The notes: generated by a model from the letters alone, not told the origin. A stretch of 60,601 bases of DNA from Streptomyces smaragdinus (GCF_009604385.1 NZ_WEGJ01000041.1:1-60601); one strand, 5' to 3'. Counted from the stretch's first letter, positions 25,685 to 35,837 are shown. Program-made: numbers and translations.

Positions 25685-25802
25685 CTTTGACAGCGTAGAG
25701 CGCCAGGGGCCCCAACTGAGACTCGATCAGCAAAATTTCAGTCCGATGGGGGTTAACGCTCTACCCCGCTGGGTATCCTCCGCCCTCCTCCGCGTGTACT
25801 TG

Positions 25803-26861
25803 TCATGCTGCGGACGCAGCTGGGGGCAACTGCACCGATCTGGCGCCTTTCTCATGCTGTGCGGCCCCCGCGACCGTCGCGAGAAAGCCCTGCGCCCGCG
25901 GGGAGGCCTGCGCGGTGAGCCACTTCTCGTCGATCTCCACCACCGCGACCTTCACCCCGGTGCCCGCGAGGGCGAGGGGCAGGGTGTGCACCACGGTGGA
26001 CGGGAAGCTGACGATCGTGTGCCCGATGGGCCCGCGCCGCGCGATCAACTCGAGCGGCAGGTCCGGCCGTACGATCTCCAGGCCCGTCGCCAGATGGATC
26101 GCGTGCAGCTTCTCCGCGCTCTCACGGCGGTGCGCGAAATAGCGTCCGACACCGTGCGCGCGGGCCAGCTGACCGACCGCGTCCAGATACCGGTCCGGAT
26201 CGACGACACCCGTCTCGACCAGGGACGTTCCCACCAGATCCGTGTCCTTGGCGATCCGCGGCGGGCCGAATCTGGCGCGCGCCCAGGCGAATTCGCACCG
26301 GGTGACGTGGACGCCGTCCGGGGCCTCGACCGGCATCGAGCTGAACACCTCGACACGCCGGCCGGCCCGCGGGGTGAGGCGGCGGCGGGCGGCGCCCGAC
26401 ACGGGAGCGTAGGCCAGTGCGCGCACGCCGCCGCCGCGTCCGCTGCGGTGCCAGCGGACGAACCGCTCCCCCCGGGCCAGCTGGCCGACGAACTCCATGG
26501 TGGCCGTGCCGTCGTCGACGACCACGACCTCCGGCGGCCGGGCGAGGGCGAGGAGGAGCTGGATCCAGCGGGAGAAGGGGTCGCCGAGGACGAGCCGGCG
26601 GGCGGCCCGCAGGGGGCCCAGCAGCCGCTTCAGCGCGCCGGGACCGTCGCTGCGCGCCTCCTCCCAGCGCACGGTCAGCCCCTCGTCCGCGGCCAGCTCC
26701 GCCATCCGGCGCAGCTGGCCGCGGGACATGGGGTCACGGGGCGGGAGGACGACCACCGTGCACGGGGTGACGGTGCCTCCCAGATACGCCCACTCCAGGA
26801 CGTTGAGCAGCTGCACCGGGCTCTCGACCAGTGCCAGAGTCTCTCCCGCCGCCGGGTTCAT
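25803..26861 (-). CDS. Putative glycosyltransferase of the nonulosonate cluster (sialyltransferase-like)
   Basis: The 352-residue protein begins TLALVESPVQLLNVLEWAYL, the typical opening of bacterial sialyl- and polysialyltransferases (GT52/GT38-like), and contains VVVVDDGTATMEFV, a DDG region also seen in such enzymes. It has no membrane helix. It overlaps neuB by four bases (ATGA) and is the last gene of the cluster, so transfer of a CMP-activated nonulosonate onto a cell-wall polymer is the natural suggestion. Family membership is inferred from motif resemblance only. Confidence 0.65.
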   Translation of the reverse strand: MNPAAGETLALVESPVQLLNVLEWAYLGGTVTPCTVVVLPPRDPMSRGQLRRMAELAADEGLTVRWEEARSDGPGALKRLLGPLRAARRLVLGDPFSRWIQLLLALARPPEVVVVDDGTATMEFVGQLARGERFVRWHRSGRGGGVRALAYAPVSGAARRRLTPRAGRRVEVFSSMPVEAPDGVHVTRCEFAWARARFGPPRIAKDTDLVGTSLVETGVVDPDRYLDAVGQLARAHGVGRYFAHRRESAEKLHAIHLATGLEIVRPDLPLELIARRGPIGHTIVSFPSTVVHTLPLALAGTGVKVAVVEIDEKWLTAQASPRAQGFLATVAGAAQHEKGARSVQLPPAASAA

Positions 26862-27790
26862 ACCGCGACCGGCTCCTTCTCCGTACCCTCGGTCTCGGCG
26901 ACGACGCCGGTGACGCGGCGCAGCTTCTTCATCGGGCCGAGCTCGCTCTCGTACACCTTCTTCACGCCGTCGCCGAGGGACGCCTCGATGGTGCGGATGT
27001 CGCGCACCAGCCGGGTCAGGCCCTGCGGCTCGACGGAAGCGGCCTGGTCGGAGCCCCACATGGCGCGGTCGAGGGTGATGTGCCGCTCGACGAAGACGGC
27101 GCCGAGCGCGACGGCGGCGAGGCTGGTCTGCAGGCCCGTCTCGTGGCCGGAGTAGCCGATCGGGACGTTCGGGAACTCGTTGTGCAGGGTGTGGATCATG
27201 CGGAGGTTGAGCTCCTCCGCCTTCGCCGGGTACGTGGAGGTGGCGTGGCAGAGCAGGATGTTGTCGCTGCCCAGCACCTCGACCGCGTGCCGGATCTGCT
27301 TCGGGGTGGACATGCCCGTGGAGAGGATGACGGTGCGGCCGGTGGCGCGCAGGGCGCGCAGCAGCTCGTCGTCCGTCAGGGAGGCCGAGGCCACCTTGTG
27401 GGCGGGGACGTCGAACTTCTCCAGGAAGGCGACGGCCTCGGTGTCCCACGGGGAGGCGAACCAGGCGATGCCGCGCTCCTTGCAGTGCTCGTCGATCTTC
27501 TGGTACTCGTCCTCGCCGAACTCCACCCGGTGGCGGTAGTCGATGTACGTCATCCGGCCCCACGGCGTGTCCCGCTCGATGTCCCACTGGTCGCGCGGGG
27601 TGCAGATCTCCGGGGTGCGCTTCTGGAACTTCACCGCGTCGCAGCCGGCCTCGGCCGCGACATCGATCAGCTTCAGGGCGTTGTCCAGCTCACCGTTGTG
27701 GTTGATGCCGATCTCACCGGTGACGTAGACCGGGTGACCCGGGCCCACGGGGCGGTCGCCGAGTGTGCGGAATCGAGGGGTGGGGCTCAT
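26858..27790 (-). CDS. neuB: NeuB-type nonulosonate synthase
   Basis: The enzyme condenses phosphoenolpyruvate with a hexose derivative to give a nine-carbon nonulosonic acid (Neu5Ac or Kdn type, possibly as the 9-phosphate). The 310-residue TIM barrel has the diagnostic EIGINHNGELDNALKLIDVAAEAGCDAVKFQKR, TPWGRMTYIDYRHRVEF, WFASPWD, ILSTGMSTPKQI, LLCHATSTYP and IGYSGHE, ending ERHITLDRAMWGSDQAAS. It stops soon after and lacks the C-terminal SAF (antifreeze-like) domain of classical NeuB enzymes of about 350 residues. The ATG at 27790 follows AAGGAAG. Confidence 0.92.
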   Translation of the reverse strand: MSPTPRFRTLGDRPVGPGHPVYVTGEIGINHNGELDNALKLIDVAAEAGCDAVKFQKRTPEICTPRDQWDIERDTPWGRMTYIDYRHRVEFGEDEYQKIDEHCKERGIAWFASPWDTEAVAFLEKFDVPAHKVASASLTDDELLRALRATGRTVILSTGMSTPKQIRHAVEVLGSDNILLCHATSTYPAKAEELNLRMIHTLHNEFPNVPIGYSGHETGLQTSLAAVALGAVFVERHITLDRAMWGSDQAASVEPQGLTRLVRDIRTIEASLGDGVKKVYESELGPMKKLRRVTGVVAETEGTEKEPVAV

Positions 27791-27826
27791 GAGGGATGCT
27801 TCCTTACGGTTTTGTGTCTGCGGGGG

Positions 27827-29074
27827 TCAGAGGGAGGGGCCGAGGATCCACGAGGCGATCTCTCTGATCGCTCCGTCGCCCCCCGAGGCGGTGGTCACGG
27901 CACGGGCCGCGTCGCGCACCACGTCGTGCGCGCTGCCGACCGCGACGGGCCAGCCCACCAGGGCGAAACAGGGCAGGTCGTTCACGTCGTTGCCGGCGTA
28001 GAGGACCCGCGCGGGGTCGAGGCCGTGCTCGTCGCACCAGGCGCGAAGGGCCTCGGCCTTCTTGTCGATCCCGTGCAGCACGGGGATCCGCAGCTTGCGG
28101 GCCCGCGCGGCGACGACCGGGTTCTGCTCGGTCGACAGGACAAGCAGCGGCAGGCCGGTGTCGCGCAGGGCGGCGATGCCCAGGCCGTCGCCGCGGTGGA
28201 CGGACACGAACTCGCGTCCGTCCGCGTCGATCAGCACCCGGTCGTCGGTCTGGGTGCCGTCGAAGTCGAGGACCACGGCGTCGATGTCGGCGCGCGTGGG
28301 AAGGTCCGCGGCGGTCGCGTCCAGCAGGGGTACGAGGGCGCGGGCGCGGGCCAGGTCGTGCGGGTCGTCGATCTCCAGCACGCGGGCCGGGTCCGTGCGG
28401 ACCGGGGCGGTGCGGCCGAAGAAGCGGTGGCGGTGCTCGCGGAAGCCGTCGGCGCGCATCGCGTAGGCGGCGCCCGTCTCGAGGAGGTCCTGCGGGCGGT
28501 CCTGGCGGCGGGGGCGGTACGACTTGTCGTGGTTCACCCCGTAGCCGGTGGCGCCCAGGCGGGCGATGACCTCGGTGTCGCCGTGGGTCCGCTCGCGTTC
28601 CTCGGTCCCGGACGCCGGGGGCTCGTCCGCCTCGTCGCGCCAGAGGAAGCCGTGGAAGGGGGCGACGGTCAGGGCCGTGTCGGCGCCCTCCTCGAGCACC
28701 GCGCGGGCCACCGCGTCGACGTCCCCGGCGGTGAGGAAGGGGCTGGTGCACTGGGCGAACACGATGGTGTCGACGGTGCGTCCGGTCCGGGACTCGAAGG
28801 CGTCCACGGCATGCAGCACGGCCGCCTCGCTGGTCGCCGTGTCCCCGGCGATGTCCGCCGGGCGCTCGACGACCTCCGCGCCGGCCGCGCGGGCGGCGGC
28901 GGCGATCCCGGCGTCGTCCGTGGAGACGACCACGTCCGTCACCGCCGACGCCCCGGCGCAGCGGCGGACCGCGCGGGCGACGAGGGAGGCGCCGCCGACC
29001 GTGGCGAGGTTCTTGCCGGGGACCCCTTTGGATCCGCCGCGGGCGGGGATGACGGCCAGCACGGTGGGTGGCAC
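27827..29074 (-). CDS. neuA: Nonulosonate cytidylyltransferase fused to HAD phosphatase
   Basis: The 415-residue protein has two domains. Residues 1 to about 230 are a CMP-sugar synthetase: VLAVIPARGGSKGVPGKNL (nucleotide site), VVVSTDDAGIAAAA, FAQCTSPFLTAGDVDAV and the C-terminal LEIDDPHDLARA. Residues about 245-415 are a KdsC-like HAD phosphatase: VVLDFDGTQTDDRV, VLSTEQN, IDKKAEAL and GNDVNDLPC. It would remove a phosphate from the nonulosonate and then activate the sugar as CMP-nonulosonate. The GTG at 29074 follows GGAG at six bases; an in-frame GTG at 29104 overlaps the previous stop. The same two-domain plan is known from animal CMP-sialate synthetases. Confidence 0.9.
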   Translation of the reverse strand: MPPTVLAVIPARGGSKGVPGKNLATVGGASLVARAVRRCAGASAVTDVVVSTDDAGIAAAARAAGAEVVERPADIAGDTATSEAAVLHAVDAFESRTGRTVDTIVFAQCTSPFLTAGDVDAVARAVLEEGADTALTVAPFHGFLWRDEADEPPASGTEERERTHGDTEVIARLGATGYGVNHDKSYRPRRQDRPQDLLETGAAYAMRADGFREHRHRFFGRTAPVRTDPARVLEIDDPHDLARARALVPLLDATAADLPTRADIDAVVLDFDGTQTDDRVLIDADGREFVSVHRGDGLGIAALRDTGLPLLVLSTEQNPVVAARARKLRIPVLHGIDKKAEALRAWCDEHGLDPARVLYAGNDVNDLPCFALVGWPVAVGSAHDVVRDAARAVTTASGGDGAIREIASWILGPSL

Positions 29075-29100
29075 AGGTGCTCCTTCGGTTGCTCGGCTGT

Positions 29101-30378
29101 TCACAGGGCCCCCATCCGCCGGATCAGCGGGGCCACGCGCTGCACGCCGGAGCGGTACGCCCCGCGGGCGGCGCGGCGCACCACGGTGCGGGCGGCGCGG
29201 CGCGCGGCGCTCTCCTTCACGGCGTCGGCGCGCAGCGCGCTGCCGTCCGGGGCGAAGCCGTAGCGGGCCAGCAGCGGCGGCAGGAAGCCGGGGGCGGTGC
29301 GGGGGGTGAGCCAGGGGGTGAGCGGGGGGCGTTCGGTCGCGGTCAGGGCGGCGATCCGGGCCCGTACCGCGGTGTACGCGGGGTCGGCGGCGCCGTGCCG
29401 GGCGACCCAGGCGGGGTCGGGCTCGGGGAGCTCGCCGGCGTCCAGCTGGTCCCAGGAGGCGTAGCAGCCGGAGCCGAGGAAGTAGTGGTTGCCCAGCGGC
29501 TCGCGGATGCCCAGGTCGGTGAGCACGGCCGTGGGGATGCTGCGGTGCAGGGACTCCAGGGCGGCCGTGGAGCTCACGGTGACCAGCAGGTCGGTGCGGT
29601 CGAGCAGCTCGCCCATGTGCCCGTACACCAGACGGCAGTTGGCGGGCAGCCCGCCGGGCAGCTTCTCCGCGAGCCGCTGGTACGGGGCCTCCTCGACGTG
29701 CGTGGTGTGCTCGCCGGGGCGGCTGCGGAGCTTGACCAGCACCTCGCGCTCCGGGTGGGCGCGGGCGTGCCCGACGGCGCGGCGCAGCAGGTAGGCGCGC
29801 TCGGGGCGGCTGTCGGGCACGGAGGGCTGGACGGCGAAGACGACGGTGTACGGGCGGGTCGCGTCCGGCTCGTACGGCTTCCCGCCGAGGAACGGCAGCC
29901 CGGCCTCCACCACGCTCGCGGCGTCGGCGCCGATGCCCGCGTACACCTCGCGGAAGCGCTCCGCGTCGTGCCGGCTGTTGGCCAGGACCACGTCGGCGCC
30001 GTGGCGCAGCAGCAGACCGTCGGGCAGCTTCTCGTAGACGACGCCCACATAGCCCGTCACGACGACCGGGCGGCGCTCGAGGCGGGCGAGGCCGTGCAGC
30101 AGCGCCTGCACGCCGCGGCCGACGCAGGCGAGGACGACGACGTCGTACTCCCGCGCACGCTCGGTGAACTCGGGGCCCGTCACCTCTCCCGCGACCTCCA
30201 CCCCGACGCCCGTCTCCGCGAGCTGGCGCGGGGTGGGAGTGGCCCGGCCGCGCAGCAGGAAGCCGTCGGCCGACGCGGCGGGAGCCATGCGGCGGGCGGC
30301 GAGCACACCCCATTTCCAGCGGGTGTCGGAATCCGCGATGACCGCTGTTCGAAGGGGCGTGGGGGAGTTGTCGAGCAC
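29101..30378 (-). CDS. Putative glycosyltransferase (DUF6716-like), first gene of the nonulosonate operon
   Basis: The 425-residue product starts LRTAVIADSDTRWKWGVLAARRM, the opening I associate with the DUF6716 putative glycosyltransferase family of actinobacteria. Later segments (VVVTGYVGVVYEKLPDGLLLRHGADVVLANSRHDAERF; REVLVKLRSRPGEH; VSSTAALESLHRSIPTAVLTDLG) have the look of a GT-B enzyme, with a donor-binding Ser-Ser/Thr-Glu pattern. The C terminus is very basic, which suggests peripheral membrane binding. The GTG at 30378 is preceded by TAGCGT and seven bases, a leaderless start. The other three cluster genes follow in the same direction. Confidence 0.7.
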   Translation of the reverse strand: MLDNSPTPLRTAVIADSDTRWKWGVLAARRMAPAASADGFLLRGRATPTPRQLAETGVGVEVAGEVTGPEFTERAREYDVVVLACVGRGVQALLHGLARLERRPVVVTGYVGVVYEKLPDGLLLRHGADVVLANSRHDAERFREVYAGIGADAASVVEAGLPFLGGKPYEPDATRPYTVVFAVQPSVPDSRPERAYLLRRAVGHARAHPEREVLVKLRSRPGEHTTHVEEAPYQRLAEKLPGGLPANCRLVYGHMGELLDRTDLLVTVSSTAALESLHRSIPTAVLTDLGIREPLGNHYFLGSGCYASWDQLDAGELPEPDPAWVARHGAADPAYTAVRARIAALTATERPPLTPWLTPRTAPGFLPPLLARYGFAPDGSALRADAVKESAARRAARTVVRRAARGAYRSGVQRVAPLIRRMGAL

Positions 30379-30385
30379 GACGCAG

Positions 30386-30391
30386 ACGCTA
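30386..30391 (-). promoter_or_regulatory. -10 box of the nonulosonate operon
   Basis: TAGCGT on the minus strand fits TANNNT and lies seven bases before the GTG at 30378. Confidence 0.5.
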
Positions 30392-30552
30392 GGCACGCAT
30401 TCCAGTTGATGGCCCAACGCCGTCGGTACAGCCGGTTAACAACACATCGCCGAATGGCGAATCCGGACGGCGGCACCCGCTGTTCACCGTGGGGCGGCCG
30501 GTAGTTCACCGAGATGACCGCCGGGGGCCCGAAAGCCCTTGTGCGGGCGCTC

Positions 30553-30558
30553 TATCGT
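30553..30558 (+). promoter_or_regulatory. -10 box of the divergent polysialyltransferase-like gene
   Basis: TATCGT fits TANNNT and lies six bases before the GTG at 30565, supporting that start over the ATG at 30514. Confidence 0.5.
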
Positions 30559-30564
30559 GCTGCT

Positions 30565-31821
30565 GTGGCAGGTACCCGCTCCGATTTTCCCGGGCTTCAG
30601 ATCTTCTCCGCCGCGTCGCCTTTCGCGGTCGCGATGTTCGCGGCGGCCGTCGACGCGGGGCAATTCCCGCGCGGCGGCCGGCGGATTCTGGTGGTGACGA
30701 AATCCCCGGCCCCGCTTTCCGGAATGCCGGGGTTCGACGAACTCGGTACGCGCTTCGACGCGGTCGTCACCTGGGACGACGTCGTCGCGCCGCTGTCCCC
30801 GGCCCACTGGCGGGTGCGCGGGGAGGACGTGCCGGTCTGGGAGCGTCAGCTGCGGCGGTGGTGGGAGCTCGGGGAGGAGCCCGCGGGCCTGGTGCTCGAC
30901 GGGCTCACCGGCCAGTCCCTGGCCCTGGCCCGGATCTTCGCCTCGGCGCAGCTCACGGTCTGCGCGGGCGGCGCGGAGGCGTACGGCGCGACGCCGGCGA
31001 AGGTGGCGCGGACGGTGGGGCTGCGGGTGCGGCGGCTGCTGCACCTCGGGCTGCTGCCGGGGACTTCGCCGCTGTACCTGAGCGAGTTCGGGGTGCCCGC
31101 CTCGGCGCTGCCCGCGTCGGCCGTACGGGACGTGATGCCGTCGGTGCCGCTGCCGGGCGGCGTGCCCTCCGGCGACAGCGCGCTGCTGGTCGCGCCGACG
31201 GAGGAGGAGCTGTGCGAGCTGCTGCTGCTTGCCCGGGCGGCGGGGTACGGCCCCGTGGTCGCTCTGGGTACGGGGCGGCTGCGGGCGCTGGAGCGGGCGG
31301 CGCGTGAGCAGAGCGCGCCGCTGACGGTGCTCGAGCCGCCGTACCTCGTCGAGTCGGTGTGCGCGGCGCTGCGCCCGGCGGCGCTGTTCACCCCGGACGC
31401 GACGCTGCTGCTGCGGGCGCGGGCGCTGTACGGCGTCACGCCGGTGCTGCACCCCGCGCACACCTCCGCCGAGCCCCTGGCAGCGGCGGCGGCCTCCGCC
31501 CCGCCCGACCCGCCGGCGCTGGCGGCCCTGGCGGGCACGCTGGCGTACGTCCACCAGCCCCGCGTCTACCCGGCCCTGCGCGCCCAGGCCACGGCGTACC
31601 TCCGCACCACCCGCGTCCCGTCCCTCCCCCGCCGCCGCCTCATAGCCCTCGGCCTCCCCGGCGGCGCCCCCGCGCCCCTCCGCCCCCTCCTGCGCACCTC
31701 GACGGTCCCCCGCGCGGCCCGCGCGGTCCTGCGCAACCGGACGGTCCGCCGCTCGGCGAAGCGGCTGCTGGCGAGCAGCGGGGCGGCGCGGAAGGTGGCG
31801 CGGCGGGTGAAGGGGCTGTAG
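30565..31821 (+). CDS. Putative polysialyltransferase-like glycosyltransferase
   Basis: The 418-residue product opens LQIFSAASPFAVAMFAAAVDAG, comparable to the SP(W/F)QxxxA start of bacterial polysialyltransferases. It continues with ILVVTKSPAPLSGMPGFDEL, an LYLSEFGVP segment and a CAALRPAALFTPDATLLLRARALYGVTPVLHPAHTS stretch that resembles the donor-binding half of such enzymes. The C terminus is strongly basic (RTSTVPRAARAVLRNRTVRRSAKR), suiting membrane association. It diverges from the nonulosonate operon and may elongate the polymer (inference). The GTG at 30565 is preferred because of the -10 box six bases upstream; ATG at 30514 would add 17 residues. Confidence 0.6.
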   Translation: MAGTRSDFPGLQIFSAASPFAVAMFAAAVDAGQFPRGGRRILVVTKSPAPLSGMPGFDELGTRFDAVVTWDDVVAPLSPAHWRVRGEDVPVWERQLRRWWELGEEPAGLVLDGLTGQSLALARIFASAQLTVCAGGAEAYGATPAKVARTVGLRVRRLLHLGLLPGTSPLYLSEFGVPASALPASAVRDVMPSVPLPGGVPSGDSALLVAPTEEELCELLLLARAAGYGPVVALGTGRLRALERAAREQSAPLTVLEPPYLVESVCAALRPAALFTPDATLLLRARALYGVTPVLHPAHTSAEPLAAAAASAPPDPPALAALAGTLAYVHQPRVYPALRAQATAYLRTTRVPSLPRRRLIALGLPGGAPAPLRPLLRTSTVPRAARAVLRNRTVRRSAKRLLASSGAARKVARRVKGL

Positions 31822-31935
31822 GGCTGCGCCACATCGACGCGCGACCTCCCCTAACGGGTGAATACGGCCTTACGAGACGTAGTGGGTCGGGCGGCCCTAC
31901 GATGATGTTCTCGGCACTACCCGGGGAGGCACGTG

Positions 31936-32565
31936 ATGGCGACCGCTGTTGAGAGGCATGGGATGTCCGCAGCCGATGAGCGCCCCGAGTCCGCGCTTTC
32001 GCTGGCCGCGGCGGCCGACCTGCTGTCGGAGGCACACCCGGGGTTTCGCGTCGAGATCATCGGAGGCCAGATCCTCGTGTCCCCGCCCGCAGACGGCCTG
32101 CACGCGCGTGCGCTGACGCGCCTCATGGCTCCATTCCTGACAGCGGGTCCGATCGGCGAGGGATTTGAGGTGCTCCAGGCCGTCGGCCTGTGGCTGCCGA
32201 CCGGCGCCGAGGACTACGCGATTCCCGACCTGGCGATCGTGGACGCAGACTTCTACGAGCATCGCGTCGGGAAGAATTGCTACGACCCCGTCGTCTTCCG
32301 ACTGGTACTCGAGGTCACGTCCAGCAACTATCGAACCGACCTGCGCACGAAGGTTGCCGCCTACGCCGACGCGCAGGTCCCGGTGTACGTCATCGTGGAC
32401 CGTAAGCATGACCGCCTGCACGTACTGACCGAGCCCGAGGGTTCGGACTACGCCAGCCACGAGATTCATCCCCGAGGCCAGCTCGTCGCTCTCCCCGACT
32501 CGATTGGTGCCAAGGTGACCCTGGACGTGACGGCCCTGCTGGACGCCGCCACCCTCGGCGAGTGA
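31936..32565 (+). CDS. Uma2-family (DUF820) putative restriction-like nuclease
   Basis: The 209-residue protein has the Uma2 core: FRVEIIGGQILVSPPADGLH, AIPDLAIVDADFYEH (Asp), FRLVLEVTSSNYRTDLRTKVAAYADAQVPVYVIVD (Glu and Lys of a PD-(D/E)XK fold) and a beta-rich C terminus. These proteins are very numerous in Streptomyces and cyanobacteria and their substrates are unknown. The ATG at 31936 follows GGGGAGG at six bases; a GTG one codon earlier is less well spaced. Its less extreme GC content in places, compared with the neighbours, could mean a later acquisition. Confidence 0.87.
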   Translation: MATAVERHGMSAADERPESALSLAAAADLLSEAHPGFRVEIIGGQILVSPPADGLHARALTRLMAPFLTAGPIGEGFEVLQAVGLWLPTGAEDYAIPDLAIVDADFYEHRVGKNCYDPVVFRLVLEVTSSNYRTDLRTKVAAYADAQVPVYVIVDRKHDRLHVLTEPEGSDYASHEIHPRGQLVALPDSIGAKVTLDVTALLDAATLGE

Positions 32566-32695
32566 CCCCTCAAGAGACCGTTGACCTGCGAGTGTGACGT
32601 TTTTGAGGGCTCCGGCGCTGAATGGAGTGTGCCGACTGGTCATCGGCCCGAGCGGAGCCGGGGTTCCCCCCGTACCTACGGCTTCGCGAAGTGAA

Positions 32696-32734
32696 GGCGC
32701 GGGCGGAGTGCGTTCCCCCAACTCCGCCCGCGCC
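32696..32734. terminator. Bidirectional terminator
   Basis: GGCGCGGGCGGAGT pairs perfectly with ACTCCGCCCGCGCC across an 11-base loop, between the convergent Uma2 and L,D-transpeptidase genes. Confidence 0.9.
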
Positions 32735-32766
32735 GCTCTTCGTTCCGGCCTCCCGGCCCCACCGCC

Positions 32767-33633
32767 TCAGCGGTAGATGACCACCTTCGTACCGATCGCC
32801 ACCGCGTCGAAGAGCGCGGCGATCTTCGCCCGGTCCCGGACGTTCACGCAGCCGTGCGAGGCGCCGTTGTAGCCGCGGGCCGCGAAGTCCGCCGAGTAGT
32901 GCACCGCCTGGCCGCCGTCGAAGTACATCGCGAACGGCATCGGCGAGTTGTACAGCCGCGACCAGTCGTCCCGGACCTTGTTGTAGATGTAGTGCGTGCC
33001 CTCCCGCGTCGGCGTGGCCGCCGCGCCGAAGCGGACGTCCATCGACGACAGCACCTTGCCGTCGCTCATCCAGCGCAGCGAGTTGCTGGTCTTGGAGATG
33101 CACAGCACCCTGCCGGTCATGCACCGCGGATCGGGGGCGTCCAGCGCGCCCGGCGCCGGGGCGTACAGCTGCGCGTGCGTCGGCTCCGTGGTCATGTTCA
33201 GCAGCCGCTGCCAGGTCACCTCGTCCACGGTGCCCGTCTTCGGCAGCCCCCGCTTGCCCTGGAAGCCCTTGACGGCCGACGTGGTGACCGACCCGTACTG
33301 GCCCGTCGGCGCCGCGTTGAACCACGCGATCTGCCGCAGCCGAGCCTGGAGCTCACGCACCTGGCCGCTCTTGTCGCCGGGCCGCATGAGGATCTTCGGC
33401 GGTTTCTTCTTCGTCGCGCTCGGCAACGGCGTCACCGCGGCCGAGGGAGACGTGGAGGCGGACGGCGAATGGGACGCCGAGGGGCTGGCCGACGGCGACG
33501 GCGACTGCGTGGCAGGCGCTGTCGACCCGGCCGGTGGCGAGGGGTCCTCGGACGCCCCCGCCGTCGCGGAGCAGCCTGCGGCCGCTCCCACAGTTATGAG
33601 AGCAGCCGCGACGGCGGCGGCCGCTCTGCGCAT
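32767..33633 (-). CDS. L,D-transpeptidase with peptidoglycan-binding domain
   Basis: The 288-residue secreted protein begins with a signal peptide (AAAAVAAALITVGAAAGCSATAG) that could be a lipoprotein signal, although the residue three before the Cys is Ala, weak for a lipobox. A Ser/Pro-rich linker is followed by a peptidoglycan-binding domain (SGQVRELQARLRQIAWFNAAPTGQYGSVTTSAVKGFQGKRGLP) and a YkuD catalytic domain ending HYSADFAARGYNGASHGCVNVRDRAKIAALF, with the nucleophile Cys near residue 262. It makes 3-3 cross-links in the cell wall or attaches proteins to it. The ATG at 33633 is used; a GTG at 33648 is possible. Confidence 0.92.
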   Translation of the reverse strand: MRRAAAAVAAALITVGAAAGCSATAGASEDPSPPAGSTAPATQSPSPSASPSASHSPSASTSPSAAVTPLPSATKKKPPKILMRPGDKSGQVRELQARLRQIAWFNAAPTGQYGSVTTSAVKGFQGKRGLPKTGTVDEVTWQRLLNMTTEPTHAQLYAPAPGALDAPDPRCMTGRVLCISKTSNSLRWMSDGKVLSSMDVRFGAAATPTREGTHYIYNKVRDDWSRLYNSPMPFAMYFDGGQAVHYSADFAARGYNGASHGCVNVRDRAKIAALFDAVAIGTKVVIYR

Positions 33634-33850
33634 GGTGTGTCTCGTCACACCCCATAGACGCTTCGACCCCACCCCTGGGTTGCATTACAAAGTGGCATCG
33701 ACCTGCTGCTTTACGCCGCGTGACCACCCCCGCGTCCCCCTGCCGGGGCGCTGTGAGCAAGGTCCCAGCGTGGAGGACTCCACCCGCCGCACGGTGCTGG
33801 CTACAGTCCGTGGTGGCGGACGACCAGACGAGCGGGAGGCGGCACAACCT

Positions 33851-35437
<1,587 letters not shown>

Positions 35438-35494
35438 GGACCCCGCCGCCCGGGCCTGGCGCTCCAGCCACGGCCCGGCGGCGGCGCCCCTCAG

Positions 35495-35515
35495 CGGTAA
35501 CACGCCGCGTTACCG
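35495..35515. promoter_or_regulatory. Operator of the toxin-antitoxin module
   Basis: CGGTAAC-N7-GTTACCG is a perfect seven-base inverted repeat. Its right arm overlaps the -10 box TACCGT at 35511-35516, as expected for autorepression by a ribbon-helix-helix antitoxin. Confidence 0.75.
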
Positions 35516-35516
35516 T
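35511..35516 (+). promoter_or_regulatory. -10 box of the toxin-antitoxin operon
   Basis: TACCGT fits TANNNT and ends six bases before the ATG at 35523; there is no Shine-Dalgarno, so the antitoxin mRNA is probably leaderless. Confidence 0.55.
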
Positions 35517-35522
35517 GGCCGC

Positions 35523-35837
35523 ATGGCGATCGTCCGGTTTTCGGTGAGCATGCCGTCCGAGGTGCGCGACAGGATCAAGGCGCACGCGGCCGCGGCCAAC
35601 CTCGACGTGTCGGCGTTTCTGGCCGTCGCGGCAGTGGCGCAGATGGACGCACAGGATCGGGTGGGGCGGATACTGGCTCCGTTCGAGGAGGCCCGGGCCG
35701 AGGCCGAGGCCGCCGCGGCTGACGCCGCCGCCGACAGCTGGACGGACGGGATGGTCCTCACCGCCGAGGAGCAGGCCGAGGTCAACCGGATTCTCGGCCG
35801 TCCCCCCGCGGACGGCGGCGGTGCGACGGCCGCGTGA
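35523..35837 (+). CDS. Ribbon-helix-helix antitoxin
   Basis: The 104-residue protein begins IVRFSVSMPSEVRDRIKAHAAAANLDVSAFLAVAAVAQM, a strand-helix-helix order typical of CopG/ParD ribbon-helix-helix DNA-binding proteins. An acidic, Ala/Glu-rich helix follows (EEARAEAEAAAADAAADSW), then EEQAEVNRILGRPP, which is likely to bind and block the toxin. Its stop overlaps the toxin GTG by four bases. The inverted repeat directly upstream is its probable operator. Family assignment is from the fold pattern and the partner. Confidence 0.78.
   Translation: MAIVRFSVSMPSEVRDRIKAHAAAANLDVSAFLAVAAVAQMDAQDRVGRILAPFEEARAEAEAAAADAAADSWTDGMVLTAEEQAEVNRILGRPPADGGGATAA

Noticed and set aside
25803..31821. A classical sialic acid (Neu5Ac) capsule cluster
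   Set aside because: No NeuC epimerase, O-acetyltransferase or capsule exporter is present. A wall-linked nonulosonate polymer of the Streptomyces type fits better.
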